NCBI GenBank assembly: GCA_910577355.1
Contig: CAJTMY010000004.1
Span: 42,057 to 106,056, forward strand
Length of the DNA: 64,000 nucleotides
From: an uncultured Muribaculaceae bacterium
GTDB lineage: Bacteria; Bacteroidota; Bacteroidia; Bacteroidales; Muribaculaceae
Reading direction: 5' to 3'
Part shown: piece by piece, positions 34,372-42,766 of the stretch
Numbering within the stretch: the stretch's first letter is position 1
Layout: the number at the start of each line of letters is the position of its first letter
Position numbers and translations under genes: made by a program
Notes under the pieces: model-generated
What the model saw: the letters and a program-made list of their open reading frames with translations, nothing else
Told to the model about the DNA's origin: nothing
Databases searched by the model: none

Positions 34372-35273
34372 ATCTTAATGTAGATCTTGGCGCGGGACTC
34401 ACTCTCCACAACCCCGTGCTCACGGCATCCGGAACTTTCGGTTTCGGCCATCAATATTCCGAGTTCATCGACCTTAACCGTTTGGGAGGCTTTATCGTAA
34501 AAGGCACCACGCTCGAACCCCGGCAGGGCAATCCGGCGCCCCGGCTTGTAGAGACTCCTTCGGGCATGATCAATGCCGTAGGGTTGCAGAATCCCGGTGT
34601 AGAGGATTTTGCCCAATATATATATCCCACGCTTACAGGATATGAATCAAAAGTGATAGTCAATATATCGGGCGCTCAGATTTCAGATTATGTCAGGGTG
34701 GCCGAGATACTTGCGCCACTTGAAAAAGTAAGTGCTATAGAGGTGAATATATCGTGCCCAAACGTGAAAGGCGGTGGTATGTCGTTCGGCACATCTCCCG
34801 AGATGGCGGCTGAGGTCACATCGGCTATCCGCAAGGTATGGCCACGTCACATGATGGTTAAACTCACCCCCAATGTCACATCGATAGTTCAGATTGCAAA
34901 AGCGGTGGAGGCTGCGGGCGCCGACAGTGTGTCGCTCATCAACACACTCCTTGCCATGGCAATAGATGTTGAGCGTCGCAAGGCATGTCTCTCGACTGTG
35001 ACCGGCGGTCTTTCAGGCCCGGCCATACGTCCCATCGCTGTGCGCATGGTGTGGCAAGTGGCTCAGGCTGTCAAGATACCTGTGGTAGGTCTTGGCGGTA
35101 TAATGGATGCTTCCGATGCGTTGCAGTTTATAATGGCGGGTGCCACCGCCGTGCAGGTGGGTACGGCAAATTTCATCGATCCCGCCGCGAGCGTCAAGGT
35201 CGTGGAGGGTATCGAGGATTATTGCCGCCGACACAACATCGCCGATATCAATGAATTGCGGGGTATAATCTGA
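34362..35273 (+). CDS. pyrD: dihydroorotate dehydrogenase catalytic subunit PyrD (class 1B)
   Basis: 303-residue FMN TIM-barrel enzyme oxidising dihydroorotate to orotate. The class 1 active-site cysteine is in VNISCPNVKGGGMSFG; substrate and FMN motifs include VLTASGTFGFG, NAVGLQNPGV, GVQI-equivalent KLTPNVTSI, and VVGLGGIMDASDAL. Together with the overlapping pyrK it forms the NAD-dependent heterotetramer, suited to anaerobic life. Ends 16 nt from the convergent holB-like gene. Confidence 0.96.
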   Translation: MGINLNVDLGAGLTLHNPVLTASGTFGFGHQYSEFIDLNRLGGFIVKGTTLEPRQGNPAPRLVETPSGMINAVGLQNPGVEDFAQYIYPTLTGYESKVIVNISGAQISDYVRVAEILAPLEKVSAIEVNISCPNVKGGGMSFGTSPEMAAEVTSAIRKVWPRHMMVKLTPNVTSIVQIAKAVEAAGADSVSLINTLLAMAIDVERRKACLSTVTGGLSGPAIRPIAVRMVWQVAQAVKIPVVGLGGIMDASDALQFIMAGATAVQVGTANFIDPAASVKVVEGIEDYCRRHNIADINELRGII

Positions 35274-35289
35274 TCGTATCCCTGCGCAA

Positions 35290-36429
35290 TCAGCTTTCTT
35301 GGCCTTGCTTGATGAGGAGTATCATCTTCACGGCAAGGTCAAATGCTATTATCTTGCCGTTTCCGTTAAGCATGGTATCATTGCGCGCGGCGGTAAGTAT
35401 GCTGAAGATTCTCTCCACATTCATAACATTTATAAACGGAGAGAACCGTCGGCTGAATTCTATCTCGGCGGGTGTCATCGATACGAGGCGCAGGTCGCCG
35501 ATATTGAGTATGAAATTTTCTCTTACCAAGCGCGCGCAGTAATCGTAAAACCTTATTGTGCCTTCTCGGCCCATATCCGCAACTTTGGCGCTCCATTTGC
35601 GCAGATCTCCCACCTGCCGCATATATGCTTTGCGCATCAGCTCCATGAACAGGTCGAGAAACATGGCCTTGCCTGTGTCATCCCCTGCCATTTTCAGAGC
35701 GGCCGTCATGTTTCCGTCGGCCAATGGAGCCACTGTCTCAGCCTCCATGTCATCTATGCCATGATTTTTCATCAGAATATCCCTGATTTCCGGCTCGGTG
35801 TAGCATCGCATCGGTATCCGCTGCGTGCGCGAATATATGGTGGGCAGTATCTCCTTGGCATTGTCGCTCACCATGACGAACAGTGTGTCGGGGTAGGGTT
35901 CCTCAACGAGTTTGAGCAACTTGTTTGCCGCGGCTTCCTGCATCCTTTCGGGCAGCCACATCAGCACGATCTTGTATTTCGACTGCCGGGCCGTGCGGTT
36001 CATGCGTTCGAGCAGAGCCGATGCTTCGTCGACATATATAAGAGGCTGCCCGTTCGGATTGCCGAGCATCGACAGCCAACGGTCAAAGTCCATGTAAGGC
36101 GAATCTGCGAGAAACTGTTTGAACTCCGACAGATAATCGTCGCTTATGGTGGTCTGTCCACTTTTGCGTTTCAGCACAGGAAATGAGAAGTGTGTGTCAA
36201 TATGGCCGAACGATGCGTGCTGGATGCAAGCAGGGCAACGTCCGCATGCATCACCTTCGGGCGTGCGTGCGGTGCAATGGATGTATTGTGCGAGTGCACG
36301 CGCGAGTGCGAACTTGCCGCATCCGGCCGGTCCTTCCAACAGCAGGGCATGCGGTATATGGTTCGAATCGACCATCTCGCGCAGGCGGCGCTTCACATCG
36401 TCGTGATACGGAATATCGGCGAATCTCAT
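35290..36429 (-). CDS. holB: DNA polymerase III delta' subunit (clamp-loader)
   Basis: 379 residues, AAA+-fold subunit of the sliding-clamp loader. N-terminal Walker A-like GPAGCGKFALARAL lacks the canonical Ser/Thr after Lys, consistent with a non-hydrolysing delta' subunit; a zinc module follows (Cys in CTARTPEGDACGRCPAC), then a degenerate Walker B region VDEASALLERMN and a C-terminal collar domain (about 230-370). The start overlaps the mlaF-like gene stop by 4 nt, placing it in an operon with lipid-transport genes. Confidence 0.88.
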   Translation of the reverse strand: MRFADIPYHDDVKRRLREMVDSNHIPHALLLEGPAGCGKFALARALAQYIHCTARTPEGDACGRCPACIQHASFGHIDTHFSFPVLKRKSGQTTISDDYLSEFKQFLADSPYMDFDRWLSMLGNPNGQPLIYVDEASALLERMNRTARQSKYKIVLMWLPERMQEAAANKLLKLVEEPYPDTLFVMVSDNAKEILPTIYSRTQRIPMRCYTEPEIRDILMKNHGIDDMEAETVAPLADGNMTAALKMAGDDTGKAMFLDLFMELMRKAYMRQVGDLRKWSAKVADMGREGTIRFYDYCARLVRENFILNIGDLRLVSMTPAEIEFSRRFSPFINVMNVERIFSILTAARNDTMLNGNGKIIAFDLAVKMILLIKQGQES

Positions 36430-37202
36430 GGCATTGGCTTTTCGTGGCTCACTACATATTCCCTTACTTTCTGGAAAAGATGTGTGGCGAATACAAATTC
36501 ATTGAGAGCTTCGTTTGCAGTGGTGTATATCTGGCTCATATCGCCCACCCATTCGCGGTGCCCCTTGTTGATGAATATTATATTCTCTCCTATGCCGAGC
36601 ACCGAGTTCATATCGTGCGTGTTGATCACGGTGGTGATATTATATTCGTGCGTGATGTCGCTCAGGAGTTCGTCGATCACGATGGATGTCTTCGGGTCAA
36701 GGCCGGAGTTTGGCTCGTCGCAGAAAAGATACTTAGGGTTGAGGGCGATGGCGCGTGCTATCGCAACACGTTTCTGCATGCCACCCGATATCTCGGACGG
36801 ATACTTGTTTTCGGCTCCTTTGAGGTTGACACGCTCGAGGCAGAACATGGCGCGCTCGCGCATTTCATCGTATGGCCTGCGTGTGAACATCTGCAACGGA
36901 AACATCACATTGCCGAGCACAGTCTCCGAATCGAAAAGCGCCGATCCCTGAAAGAGCATGCCGATTTCCTTGCGCAACTCCTTTACCTGTTCCTGATTCA
37001 TGTCTAACAGGTTGCGCCCGTCAAACAGAATCTGTCCCTCGTCGGGTTGCATAAGTCCTACAAGGCTTTTCATAAGAACGGTCTTGCCCGAGCCGCTCTG
37101 ACCTATGATAAGATTTGTCTTGCCGGTGTGGAATGTGGCACTTACACCATGCAGCACGGTGCGGTCGTCAAACGACTTGGTAACATCTTTAACCTCTATC
37201 AT
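36426..37202 (-). CDS. mlaF: ABC transporter ATPase, MlaF-like
   Basis: 258-residue ATPase for phospholipid transport between membranes, maintaining outer-membrane asymmetry. Walker A GQSGSGKT, signature ISGGMQKRVAIARA, Walker B YLFCDEPNSGLDP, and switch TTVINTHDMNSVLGIG. It overlaps the permease gene by 4 nt and the delta' gene by 4 nt. An MlaD-type MCE protein is not in this window. Confidence 0.93.
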   Translation of the reverse strand: MIEVKDVTKSFDDRTVLHGVSATFHTGKTNLIIGQSGSGKTVLMKSLVGLMQPDEGQILFDGRNLLDMNQEQVKELRKEIGMLFQGSALFDSETVLGNVMFPLQMFTRRPYDEMRERAMFCLERVNLKGAENKYPSEISGGMQKRVAIARAIALNPKYLFCDEPNSGLDPKTSIVIDELLSDITHEYNITTVINTHDMNSVLGIGENIIFINKGHREWVGDMSQIYTTANEALNEFVFATHLFQKVREYVVSHEKPMP

Positions 37203-37948
37203 TGCAGCAGGAGTTTGGTGAGAATTACGTCAAAAAGAAGAATAAGAATGCTTGATGCGACCACTCCGTTTGTAGAGGCCTTGCCCACATCCAGTGCGCC
37301 GCCCTTCACGTAATATCCGTAGAAGGATGCCACTGAGGCGATTATGAAGGCAAACACTACGCTCTTTATAAGACCATACCACACATACCATTCCTGAAAG
37401 AGTGCCTGAAGTCCGTACACGTATCTTGATACTGTGATAAGATCTGTCACCACAGCCACAAGATAACCTCCGATAAGCGAGGTGGCCATACATATTATGA
37501 CAAGAGCCGGCATGAATAGCACAAACCCGATGATCTTCGGGAGTACGAGATAATTGGCAGAGTTCACGCCCATTATCTCGAGTGCGTCGATCTGCTCGGT
37601 TACCCGCATGGTGCCTATTTCCGAGGCTATGTTTGAGCCGACCTTTCCGGCAAGTATCAGGCACAGTATGGAGTTGGAGAACTCGAGCAGTACGATGTCG
37701 CGGGTCGCAAGACCTACCGAATATGCCGGTATAAGCGGTGATGCTATGTTGAGCTGCATCTGAATCGCTATTACGGCGCCGATAAAGAGCGATATAATGA
37801 TTACCAGAGGGATGGAATCTATGCCGAGTTTGCTGATCTCCTGCACGGTACGGCGCAGAAAGATACGGCTGCGGTCGGGCAGCGCAAACACACGGCGTAT
37901 GAAGAGGCAGTAGCGGCCGAATGTGGCCAACGACGATGTTAATATCAT
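37199..37948 (-). CDS. mlaE: ABC transporter permease, MlaE-like
   Basis: 249-residue inner-membrane permease of the MlaE/YrbE family (five to six helices). The conserved coupling helix and glutamate are in SNIASEIGTMRVTEQIDALEI, and the family motif SLFIGAVIAIQMQ is near the first core helix. First gene of the mlaE-mlaF-delta' operon; -7 element at 37971-37978. Confidence 0.94.
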   Translation of the reverse strand: MILTSSLATFGRYCLFIRRVFALPDRSRIFLRRTVQEISKLGIDSIPLVIIISLFIGAVIAIQMQLNIASPLIPAYSVGLATRDIVLLEFSNSILCLILAGKVGSNIASEIGTMRVTEQIDALEIMGVNSANYLVLPKIIGFVLFMPALVIICMATSLIGGYLVAVVTDLITVSRYVYGLQALFQEWYVWYGLIKSVVFAFIIASVASFYGYYVKGGALDVGKASTNGVVASSILILLFDVILTKLLLQ

Positions 37949-37970
37949 ACTCGGGTGATGTTTTATTATA

Positions 37971-37978
37971 CAAAGTTA
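37971..37978 (-). promoter_or_regulatory. -7 promoter element for mlaE operon
   Basis: TAACTTTG on the minus strand, 22 nt before the mlaE start codon. Confidence 0.6.
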
Positions 37979-38114
37979 CGCATTAATTTTAATTTATGGC
38001 TGTACTATTCAATCAAAACATGCGACTGGAGACTTTTCGCCCATAATCATTTACAATTTTGCCAATTTATTTGTTTTTTTAAGCTGCCTAAGCGGTAGTA
38101 TGAGCTATTTTTTG

Positions 38115-38122
38115 TAACTTCG
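38115..38122 (+). promoter_or_regulatory. -7-like promoter element for udk
   Basis: TAACTTCG, one base off TAnnTTTG, 26 nt before the udk start codon, preceded by an A/T-rich stretch. Confidence 0.45.
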
Positions 38123-38148
38123 CTCCCGTAAAGATCATATCAATCGCC

Positions 38149-38769
38149 ATGATTATAATAGGTATCGCCGGTGGAACCGGCTCCGGAAAGACTACTGTCG
38201 TAAACAAGATAATAAACTCCTTCCCGCAGGGAGAAGTGGCTGTAATCCCTCAGGATTCGTATTATAAGGATCTGAGTCATATCCCTATGGAGGATCGCAA
38301 TAAGATCAATTTTGACGAGCCAGACGCTATCGAATGGCCATTGCTCGTGAAGCATCTTCAGATGCTTCGCGACGGCAGATCAATAGATATGCCTACCTAT
38401 TCATATCTCACATGCACACGTCAGCCAGAGACAGTGGATGTGCGTCCTACCGATGTGGTGATCGTCGAGGGCATACTTGTGCTCACCGACCCGGTTCTCC
38501 GCGACATGATGGATATCAAGGTATTTGTAGATGCAGATGCCGACGACCGCCTCATACGAGTAATAGCCCGCGACTGCATAGAGCGCGGCCGCACTCCGCA
38601 GATGGTGATAGACCGCTATCAGGATGTGCTCAAGCCCATGCATTGCCAATATATCGAGCCATGCAAGCGCTTCGCCGATCTGATAGTGCCGCAAGGCGGC
38701 TCGAATATCGTGGCGATCAATCTTCTCACCGACTACATAGACAGTCGTCTCCGTAAAGCCAAAGCATGA
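38149..38769 (+). CDS. udk: uridine kinase
   Basis: 206-residue pyrimidine salvage kinase, phosphorylating uridine and cytidine. P-loop GIAGGTGSGKTTV at residues about 5-17, VIPQDSYYKDLSH, NFDEPDAIEWPLL, and VIVEGILVLTDPVL with DRLIRVIARD are family hallmarks. It overlaps the LptB gene by 4 nt. Confidence 0.96.
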   Translation: MIIIGIAGGTGSGKTTVVNKIINSFPQGEVAVIPQDSYYKDLSHIPMEDRNKINFDEPDAIEWPLLVKHLQMLRDGRSIDMPTYSYLTCTRQPETVDVRPTDVVIVEGILVLTDPVLRDMMDIKVFVDADADDRLIRVIARDCIERGRTPQMVIDRYQDVLKPMHCQYIEPCKRFADLIVPQGGSNIVAINLLTDYIDSRLRKAKA

Positions 38770-39674
38770 TGGGTATTTCATTCCGACTTGACAGAAACAG
38801 GGAGGAGCAGGGCGCCGAGACGCCGTCGCTCTTCGACTTGCCGCAGCATAAGGATGTGCGCGAACTGAGAATAGTGGAAGAAGAAGCAGAAGCTGAAATG
38901 CCCGCTCCCGAATCGGATCGCCCTGAGGACGAAGCACCGTTGGTGCTTAGGACTGACAATCTTGTGAAGCGATATGGCAAGCGTACCGTAGCCAATCATG
39001 TGTCGATAGATGTAAAGCAAGGCGAGATTGTGGGGCTTCTCGGTCCCAACGGTGCCGGTAAGACGACCACCTTCTACATGACAACGGGTCTCATCACTCC
39101 CAATGAAGGCCGCATATTTCTCAATGACCTTGATATTACCAAATTTCCCGTATATAAGCGTGCCCGCCATGGCATCGGCTACCTCGCACAGGATGCCTCG
39201 GTGTTCCGCAAGATGACCGTCGAGGACAATATCCGCGCGGTGCTTCAGCTCACGGGCAAGCCAAAGGAATATCAGAAGGAGAAACTCGAGAGCCTTCTCG
39301 ATGAATTCGGTCTTAAGCGTCTCCGCAAGAGTTACGGCGACCAGTTGTCGGGCGGTGAGCGCCGCCGTACCGAGATCGCGCGATGCCTCGCGATAGATCC
39401 CAAGTTCATCATGCTCGACGAGCCCTTTGCTGGCGTCGATCCGATTGCGGTAGAGGACATACAGCGTGTGGTATATCATCTTAAGGAGAAGAATATAGGC
39501 ATTCTTATCACCGACCACAACGCGCCCGAAATTTTGTCGATCACCGATCGCGCCTATCTGCTGTTTGAGGGTCGGATCCTCTTTCAGGGCACATCCGAAG
39601 AACTTGCCGAAAACCCGACAGTGCGCGAGAAATATCTTGGCAGCAATTTCATCTTCCGCCGCAAGAAGCTTTAG
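38766..39674 (+). CDS. lptB: LPS export ABC transporter ATPase LptB with acidic N-terminal extension
   Basis: 302-residue cytoplasmic ATPase that powers lipopolysaccharide extraction with LptFG. Core: Walker A GPNGAGKTTT, FYMTTGLITPNEG, signature LSGGERRRTEIARC, Walker B FIMLDEPFAGVDP, switch ILITDHNAPE. The core begins at about residue 58; the first 57 residues are acidic and low-complexity (with VRELRIVEEEAEAEM), absent from E. coli LptB (241 residues). The ATGA overlap with udk supports the long start; an internal ATG near the core is less favoured. Confidence 0.92.
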   Translation: MMGISFRLDRNREEQGAETPSLFDLPQHKDVRELRIVEEEAEAEMPAPESDRPEDEAPLVLRTDNLVKRYGKRTVANHVSIDVKQGEIVGLLGPNGAGKTTTFYMTTGLITPNEGRIFLNDLDITKFPVYKRARHGIGYLAQDASVFRKMTVEDNIRAVLQLTGKPKEYQKEKLESLLDEFGLKRLRKSYGDQLSGGERRRTEIARCLAIDPKFIMLDEPFAGVDPIAVEDIQRVVYHLKEKNIGILITDHNAPEILSITDRAYLLFEGRILFQGTSEELAENPTVREKYLGSNFIFRRKKL

Positions 39675-39712
39675 GAAAGCCCTTATTGCTTTTCAGGATT
39701 GGACAAGCCTTA

Positions 39713-39901
39713 TTATTCGCTGATGTCGAAGCCCATCAAAGCGGCGATTTCGTATAAAGACATAAAGATGATCAAATAAGCCATAAAAGTCATGAAATAG
39801 GCAAAATGTCTATTATTTATTCTTTTGAAGATGAATTTCTTTACAGGCTCTGATACTAAAGAAAAAATCAAACAGACGACTATTATTGTCAACCACTTCA
39901 T
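39713..39901 (-). CDS. small two-helix membrane protein, unknown function
   Basis: 62 residues: a first hydrophobic helix (WLTIIVVCLIFSLV), a basic loop (KKFIFKRINNRHF) and a second helix (FMTFMAYLIIFMSLYEIAAL). No family recognised. It follows the nrdD-nrdG operon on the same strand by 15 nt, so it may be co-transcribed; base composition is A/T-richer than its neighbours. Confidence 0.5.
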   Translation of the reverse strand: MKWLTIIVVCLIFSLVSEPVKKFIFKRINNRHFAYFMTFMAYLIIFMSLYEIAALMGFDISE

Positions 39902-39916
39902 GATATCGAATTGAGT

Positions 39917-40375
39917 TTAAAGATCGGTGATTATACGTTGGTTTGAGGAGCCGCGAAACCTGAGTGTGGTGTCGCGGAGGGCTTCTATAAAGGGGCCGTC
40001 GACTATCGCTTCAAGGTAAGGAAACAGGGCAACGGCATCGGGCATGTCTCTCAGCTGCTCGATGGTAAAGCCAGTGTAAAGCCATATTGTGCGTCCGTTC
40101 TCGCGCAAGTACTTGACAAACGGCAACAGTTTCTTGGCCTGATATATCGGGTCGCCGCCGGTAAGTGTCACGTTGAAATCAGCCTCCTCGACATACAGCA
40201 GCAATTCGTCGACAGGCATGTCGCGACCGGCATCGTGAGGCCATGTCGACGGATTGTGGCAGCCCGGGCACCGGTGGTCGCAGCCGGCAAGGTAGATAGA
40301 CGTACGGAGCCCCGGCCCGTCGACCGAGGTTCCTTCTATTATGTCTATCACACGCAGTGTGGCTGTGTCACTCAT
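39917..40375 (-). CDS. nrdG: anaerobic ribonucleotide reductase activating protein
   Basis: 152-residue radical-SAM activase that installs the glycyl radical in NrdD. The [4Fe-4S] motif CxxxCxxC is GCDHRCPGCHNPSTW, with SAM-binding TLTGGDPIYQAKK. It overlaps the nrdD stop by 8 nt and needs it as substrate. Confidence 0.96.
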   Translation of the reverse strand: MSDTATLRVIDIIEGTSVDGPGLRTSIYLAGCDHRCPGCHNPSTWPHDAGRDMPVDELLLYVEEADFNVTLTGGDPIYQAKKLLPFVKYLRENGRTIWLYTGFTIEQLRDMPDAVALFPYLEAIVDGPFIEALRDTTLRFRGSSNQRIITDL

Positions 40376-42575
40376 GCACTATGCGGTCGTTGAGCTCGGC
40401 GAGCTTGGCGTTGTTCCACCGGTCGGTGGTGCCTACGAGATAGCCGGTGATGCGTTGCAGCCGGTCGATGTTGTGCGAGTGGCACTTGGGGCATTCGTTC
40501 AGATCGGCGGATGCGTCCTCGTATCCGCAGTCCATGCAACGGTTGCGGTTATGGTTCACCGAGCAGTAGCCGATGTTGTATTTGTCCATGAGGTCGACTA
40601 TATTTGCGATGGCCTCGGGATTGTGTGTGGCATCGCCGTCGATCTCGACATAGAAGATGTGACCGCCGCGGGTAAGTTCGTGATAAGGAGCCTCAATCTG
40701 AGCCTTGTGGCGTGGCGAGCAATGGTAATATACCGGCACGTGGTTGGAGTTGGTGTAGTATATCTTGTCGGTTACTCCTTCGATGATTCCGAAAGTCTTG
40801 CGGTCTTTCGCGGTAAATTTGCCTGACAGGCCTTCGGCCGGAGTGGCAAGAATTGAGAAGTTATGGTCGTAGCGTTCGGAGAACTCGTTGGCGCGCGAGC
40901 GCATATGGCTTACGATTTTCAGCCCGAGTTTCTGAGCCTCATCACTTTCTCCGTGATGTTTTCCGATCAGAGCCACAAGACATTCGGCAAGGCCGATGAA
41001 GCCGATGCCGAGAGTGCCGTGGTTTATCACCGATTCTACGGTATCGGTCGGTCTGAGTGTTTCGGAGCCGTTCCATAACTTCGACATTACCAGAGGGAAT
41101 TGCTTGGCAAGGGCTGTTTTCTGGAAGTCGAAGCGTTCGCACAGCTGCTTCGCGGCTATTTCCAGCACACGGTCGAGTTCCTTGAAAAATTTGTGGATTC
41201 GCTCTTCCTTGTCGCGAATGTTCATACACTCGATGGCTATGCGCACGATATTTACAGTGGTGAAACTTAGATTGCCACGGCCTATGGATGTTTTCTCGCC
41301 GTAGCGGTCTTCGAACACTCGGGTGCGGCATCCCATTGTGGCCACTTCGTAGAGGTAGCGCTTGGGGTCGTTAGCGTCCCACTTCTCGTGGTGATTGAAT
41401 GTGGCGTCGAGATTGACAAAGTTGGGGAAGAAACGTCGTGCCGTGACTTTGCAGGCAAGCTGATACAGGTCGTAGTTGGGATCTTCCGGAAGATAGCTTA
41501 CGCCGCGCTTCTTTTTCCATATCTGTATGGGGAATATCGCAGTGGCGCCGTTGCCCACGCCTTCGTAGGTGGAATGCAGCAGTTCGCGGATGATGCAACG
41601 CCCTTCGGCCGATGTGTCGGTACCGTAGTTGATGGAGCTGAACACCACCTGATTGCCGCCGCGAGAATGTATCGTGTTCATGTTGTGGATGAATGCCTCC
41701 ATAGCCTGATGCACGCGGCTTACGGTACGGTTTACGGCGTGTGCGAGGATACGGTCGCGGCCTGTGAGACCGTCAAGGTCGGTGGTGACAAAGTCTTTTA
41801 TCTCGGCGTCGTACATGTCGGAGAAATCCTTGCCGTATAGTTTCTCGAGATTTTTTATCTCTTCGATGAATGACGACCTCACGTATGGTGCGAGATAGAA
41901 ATCGAAGGCCGGAATCGCCTGGCCGCCATGCATCTCGTTCTGTGCTGTCTCGAGCGATATGCACGCTATGACGCTTGCTGTCTCGATACGCTTGGCGGGA
42001 CGGCTTTCTCCATGGCCGGCTATGAAGCCGTATTCGAGTATACGGTCGAGCGGATGCTGCACGCAGGTAAGGCTTTTGGTGGGATAGTAGTCCTTGTCGT
42101 GTATGTGTATATAGTTGTGGCGCACGGCATCGAGCGAGTCTTCGCTGAGCAGATAATCGTCGACGTATGGCTTGGTGGTCTCCGACGCGAATTTCATCAT
42201 CATACCGGCCGGAGAGTCGGTATTCATGTTGGCGTTCTCGCGGGTGATCTCGTTGTTTTTTGTCTCGATGATCTCCACGAACATGTCGCGTGTCTTGGCC
42301 TTGCGGGCGCGTGAGCGCTGGTCGCGGTAGGCGATGTAGCGGCGCGCGACTTCCTTGCGCGAGCTTTTCATCAGTTCGAGCTCCACAAGATCCTGTATTT
42401 CCTCCACAGTCATGCGTTCGTCGCCGCGGATGCCTATACGGGTGGCGATCTTGTTTATCAGGCCTTCGTCTTCGCCCGATTCGGTCGCAAGCATGGCCTT
42501 GCGGATTGCCGCCTTGATTTTTTCCTCGTTATAGCCTACGACGCGACCGTCGCGCTTCACTACAGTCTGTATCAT
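40368..42575 (-). CDS. nrdD: anaerobic ribonucleoside-triphosphate reductase
   Basis: 735-residue oxygen-sensitive enzyme making dNTPs with formate as reductant. An N-terminal ATP-cone (VVKRDGRVVGYNEEKIKAAI) gives allosteric control; the core follows; the C-terminus has the zinc site CMDCGYED and CPKCHSH and the glycyl-radical loop RITGYLVGTTDRW. The ATG at 42575 was chosen; 24 upstream codons run through a strong promoter (42627-42657). Co-transcribed with nrdG. Formate use may link it to the FocA channel at 7152, an inference. Confidence 0.96.
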   Translation of the reverse strand: MIQTVVKRDGRVVGYNEEKIKAAIRKAMLATESGEDEGLINKIATRIGIRGDERMTVEEIQDLVELELMKSSRKEVARRYIAYRDQRSRARKAKTRDMFVEIIETKNNEITRENANMNTDSPAGMMMKFASETTKPYVDDYLLSEDSLDAVRHNYIHIHDKDYYPTKSLTCVQHPLDRILEYGFIAGHGESRPAKRIETASVIACISLETAQNEMHGGQAIPAFDFYLAPYVRSSFIEEIKNLEKLYGKDFSDMYDAEIKDFVTTDLDGLTGRDRILAHAVNRTVSRVHQAMEAFIHNMNTIHSRGGNQVVFSSINYGTDTSAEGRCIIRELLHSTYEGVGNGATAIFPIQIWKKKRGVSYLPEDPNYDLYQLACKVTARRFFPNFVNLDATFNHHEKWDANDPKRYLYEVATMGCRTRVFEDRYGEKTSIGRGNLSFTTVNIVRIAIECMNIRDKEERIHKFFKELDRVLEIAAKQLCERFDFQKTALAKQFPLVMSKLWNGSETLRPTDTVESVINHGTLGIGFIGLAECLVALIGKHHGESDEAQKLGLKIVSHMRSRANEFSERYDHNFSILATPAEGLSGKFTAKDRKTFGIIEGVTDKIYYTNSNHVPVYYHCSPRHKAQIEAPYHELTRGGHIFYVEIDGDATHNPEAIANIVDLMDKYNIGYCSVNHNRNRCMDCGYEDASADLNECPKCHSHNIDRLQRITGYLVGTTDRWNNAKLAELNDRIVHE

Positions 42576-42626
42576 TTGATGTCCGTGTGATTTTAGTTGT
42601 TTAAGACTCGCCTTTGTAAATCGATG

Positions 42627-42657
42627 CAAATTTACGAAGTATTCCAATATCTCACAA
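42627..42657 (-). promoter_or_regulatory. promoter of nrdD-nrdG (-33 TTG and -7 TAAATTTG)
   Basis: On the minus strand TTG (42655-42657), a 20-nt spacer and TAAATTTG (42627-42634) fit the Bacteroidetes consensus and lie upstream of the ATG at 42575. Confidence 0.75.
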
Positions 42658-42677
42658 GTATTTCCTGTATAATTTTA

Positions 42678-42755
42678 TTTTGGAAAACTTTTGATGATGC
42701 ATCAATATGATAATACGCTTGTAATTAGTATTATAATGAATTGTTTTGGAAAACT
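42678..42755. repeat. pair of 12-bp direct repeats
   Basis: TTTTGGAAAACT occurs at 42678-42689 and 42744-42755, flanking the FNR-like site and a short ATAATAC/GTATTAT inverted repeat (42710-42734). It could be regulatory; the function is unknown. Confidence 0.4.
42691..42705. promoter_or_regulatory. FNR-like inverted repeat upstream of nrdD
   Basis: TTGATGATGCATCAA: TTGAT and ATCAA half sites spaced by 5 bp (the FNR consensus uses 4), or TTGATG/CATCAA spaced by 3. It starts 33 bp upstream of the nrdD -33 element, where a Crp/Fnr activator could bind. Confidence 0.3.
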
Positions 42756-42766
42756 GTGCGGCGAAG

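Noticed and set aside
35299..36186. 295-codon plus-strand frame
   Set aside because: Antisense to the delta' gene, without domains or promoter.
36360..36429. Walker A without Ser/Thr in the delta' gene suspected as a mutation
   Set aside because: Delta' subunits commonly have a degenerate nucleotide site, so it is not evidence of a broken gene.
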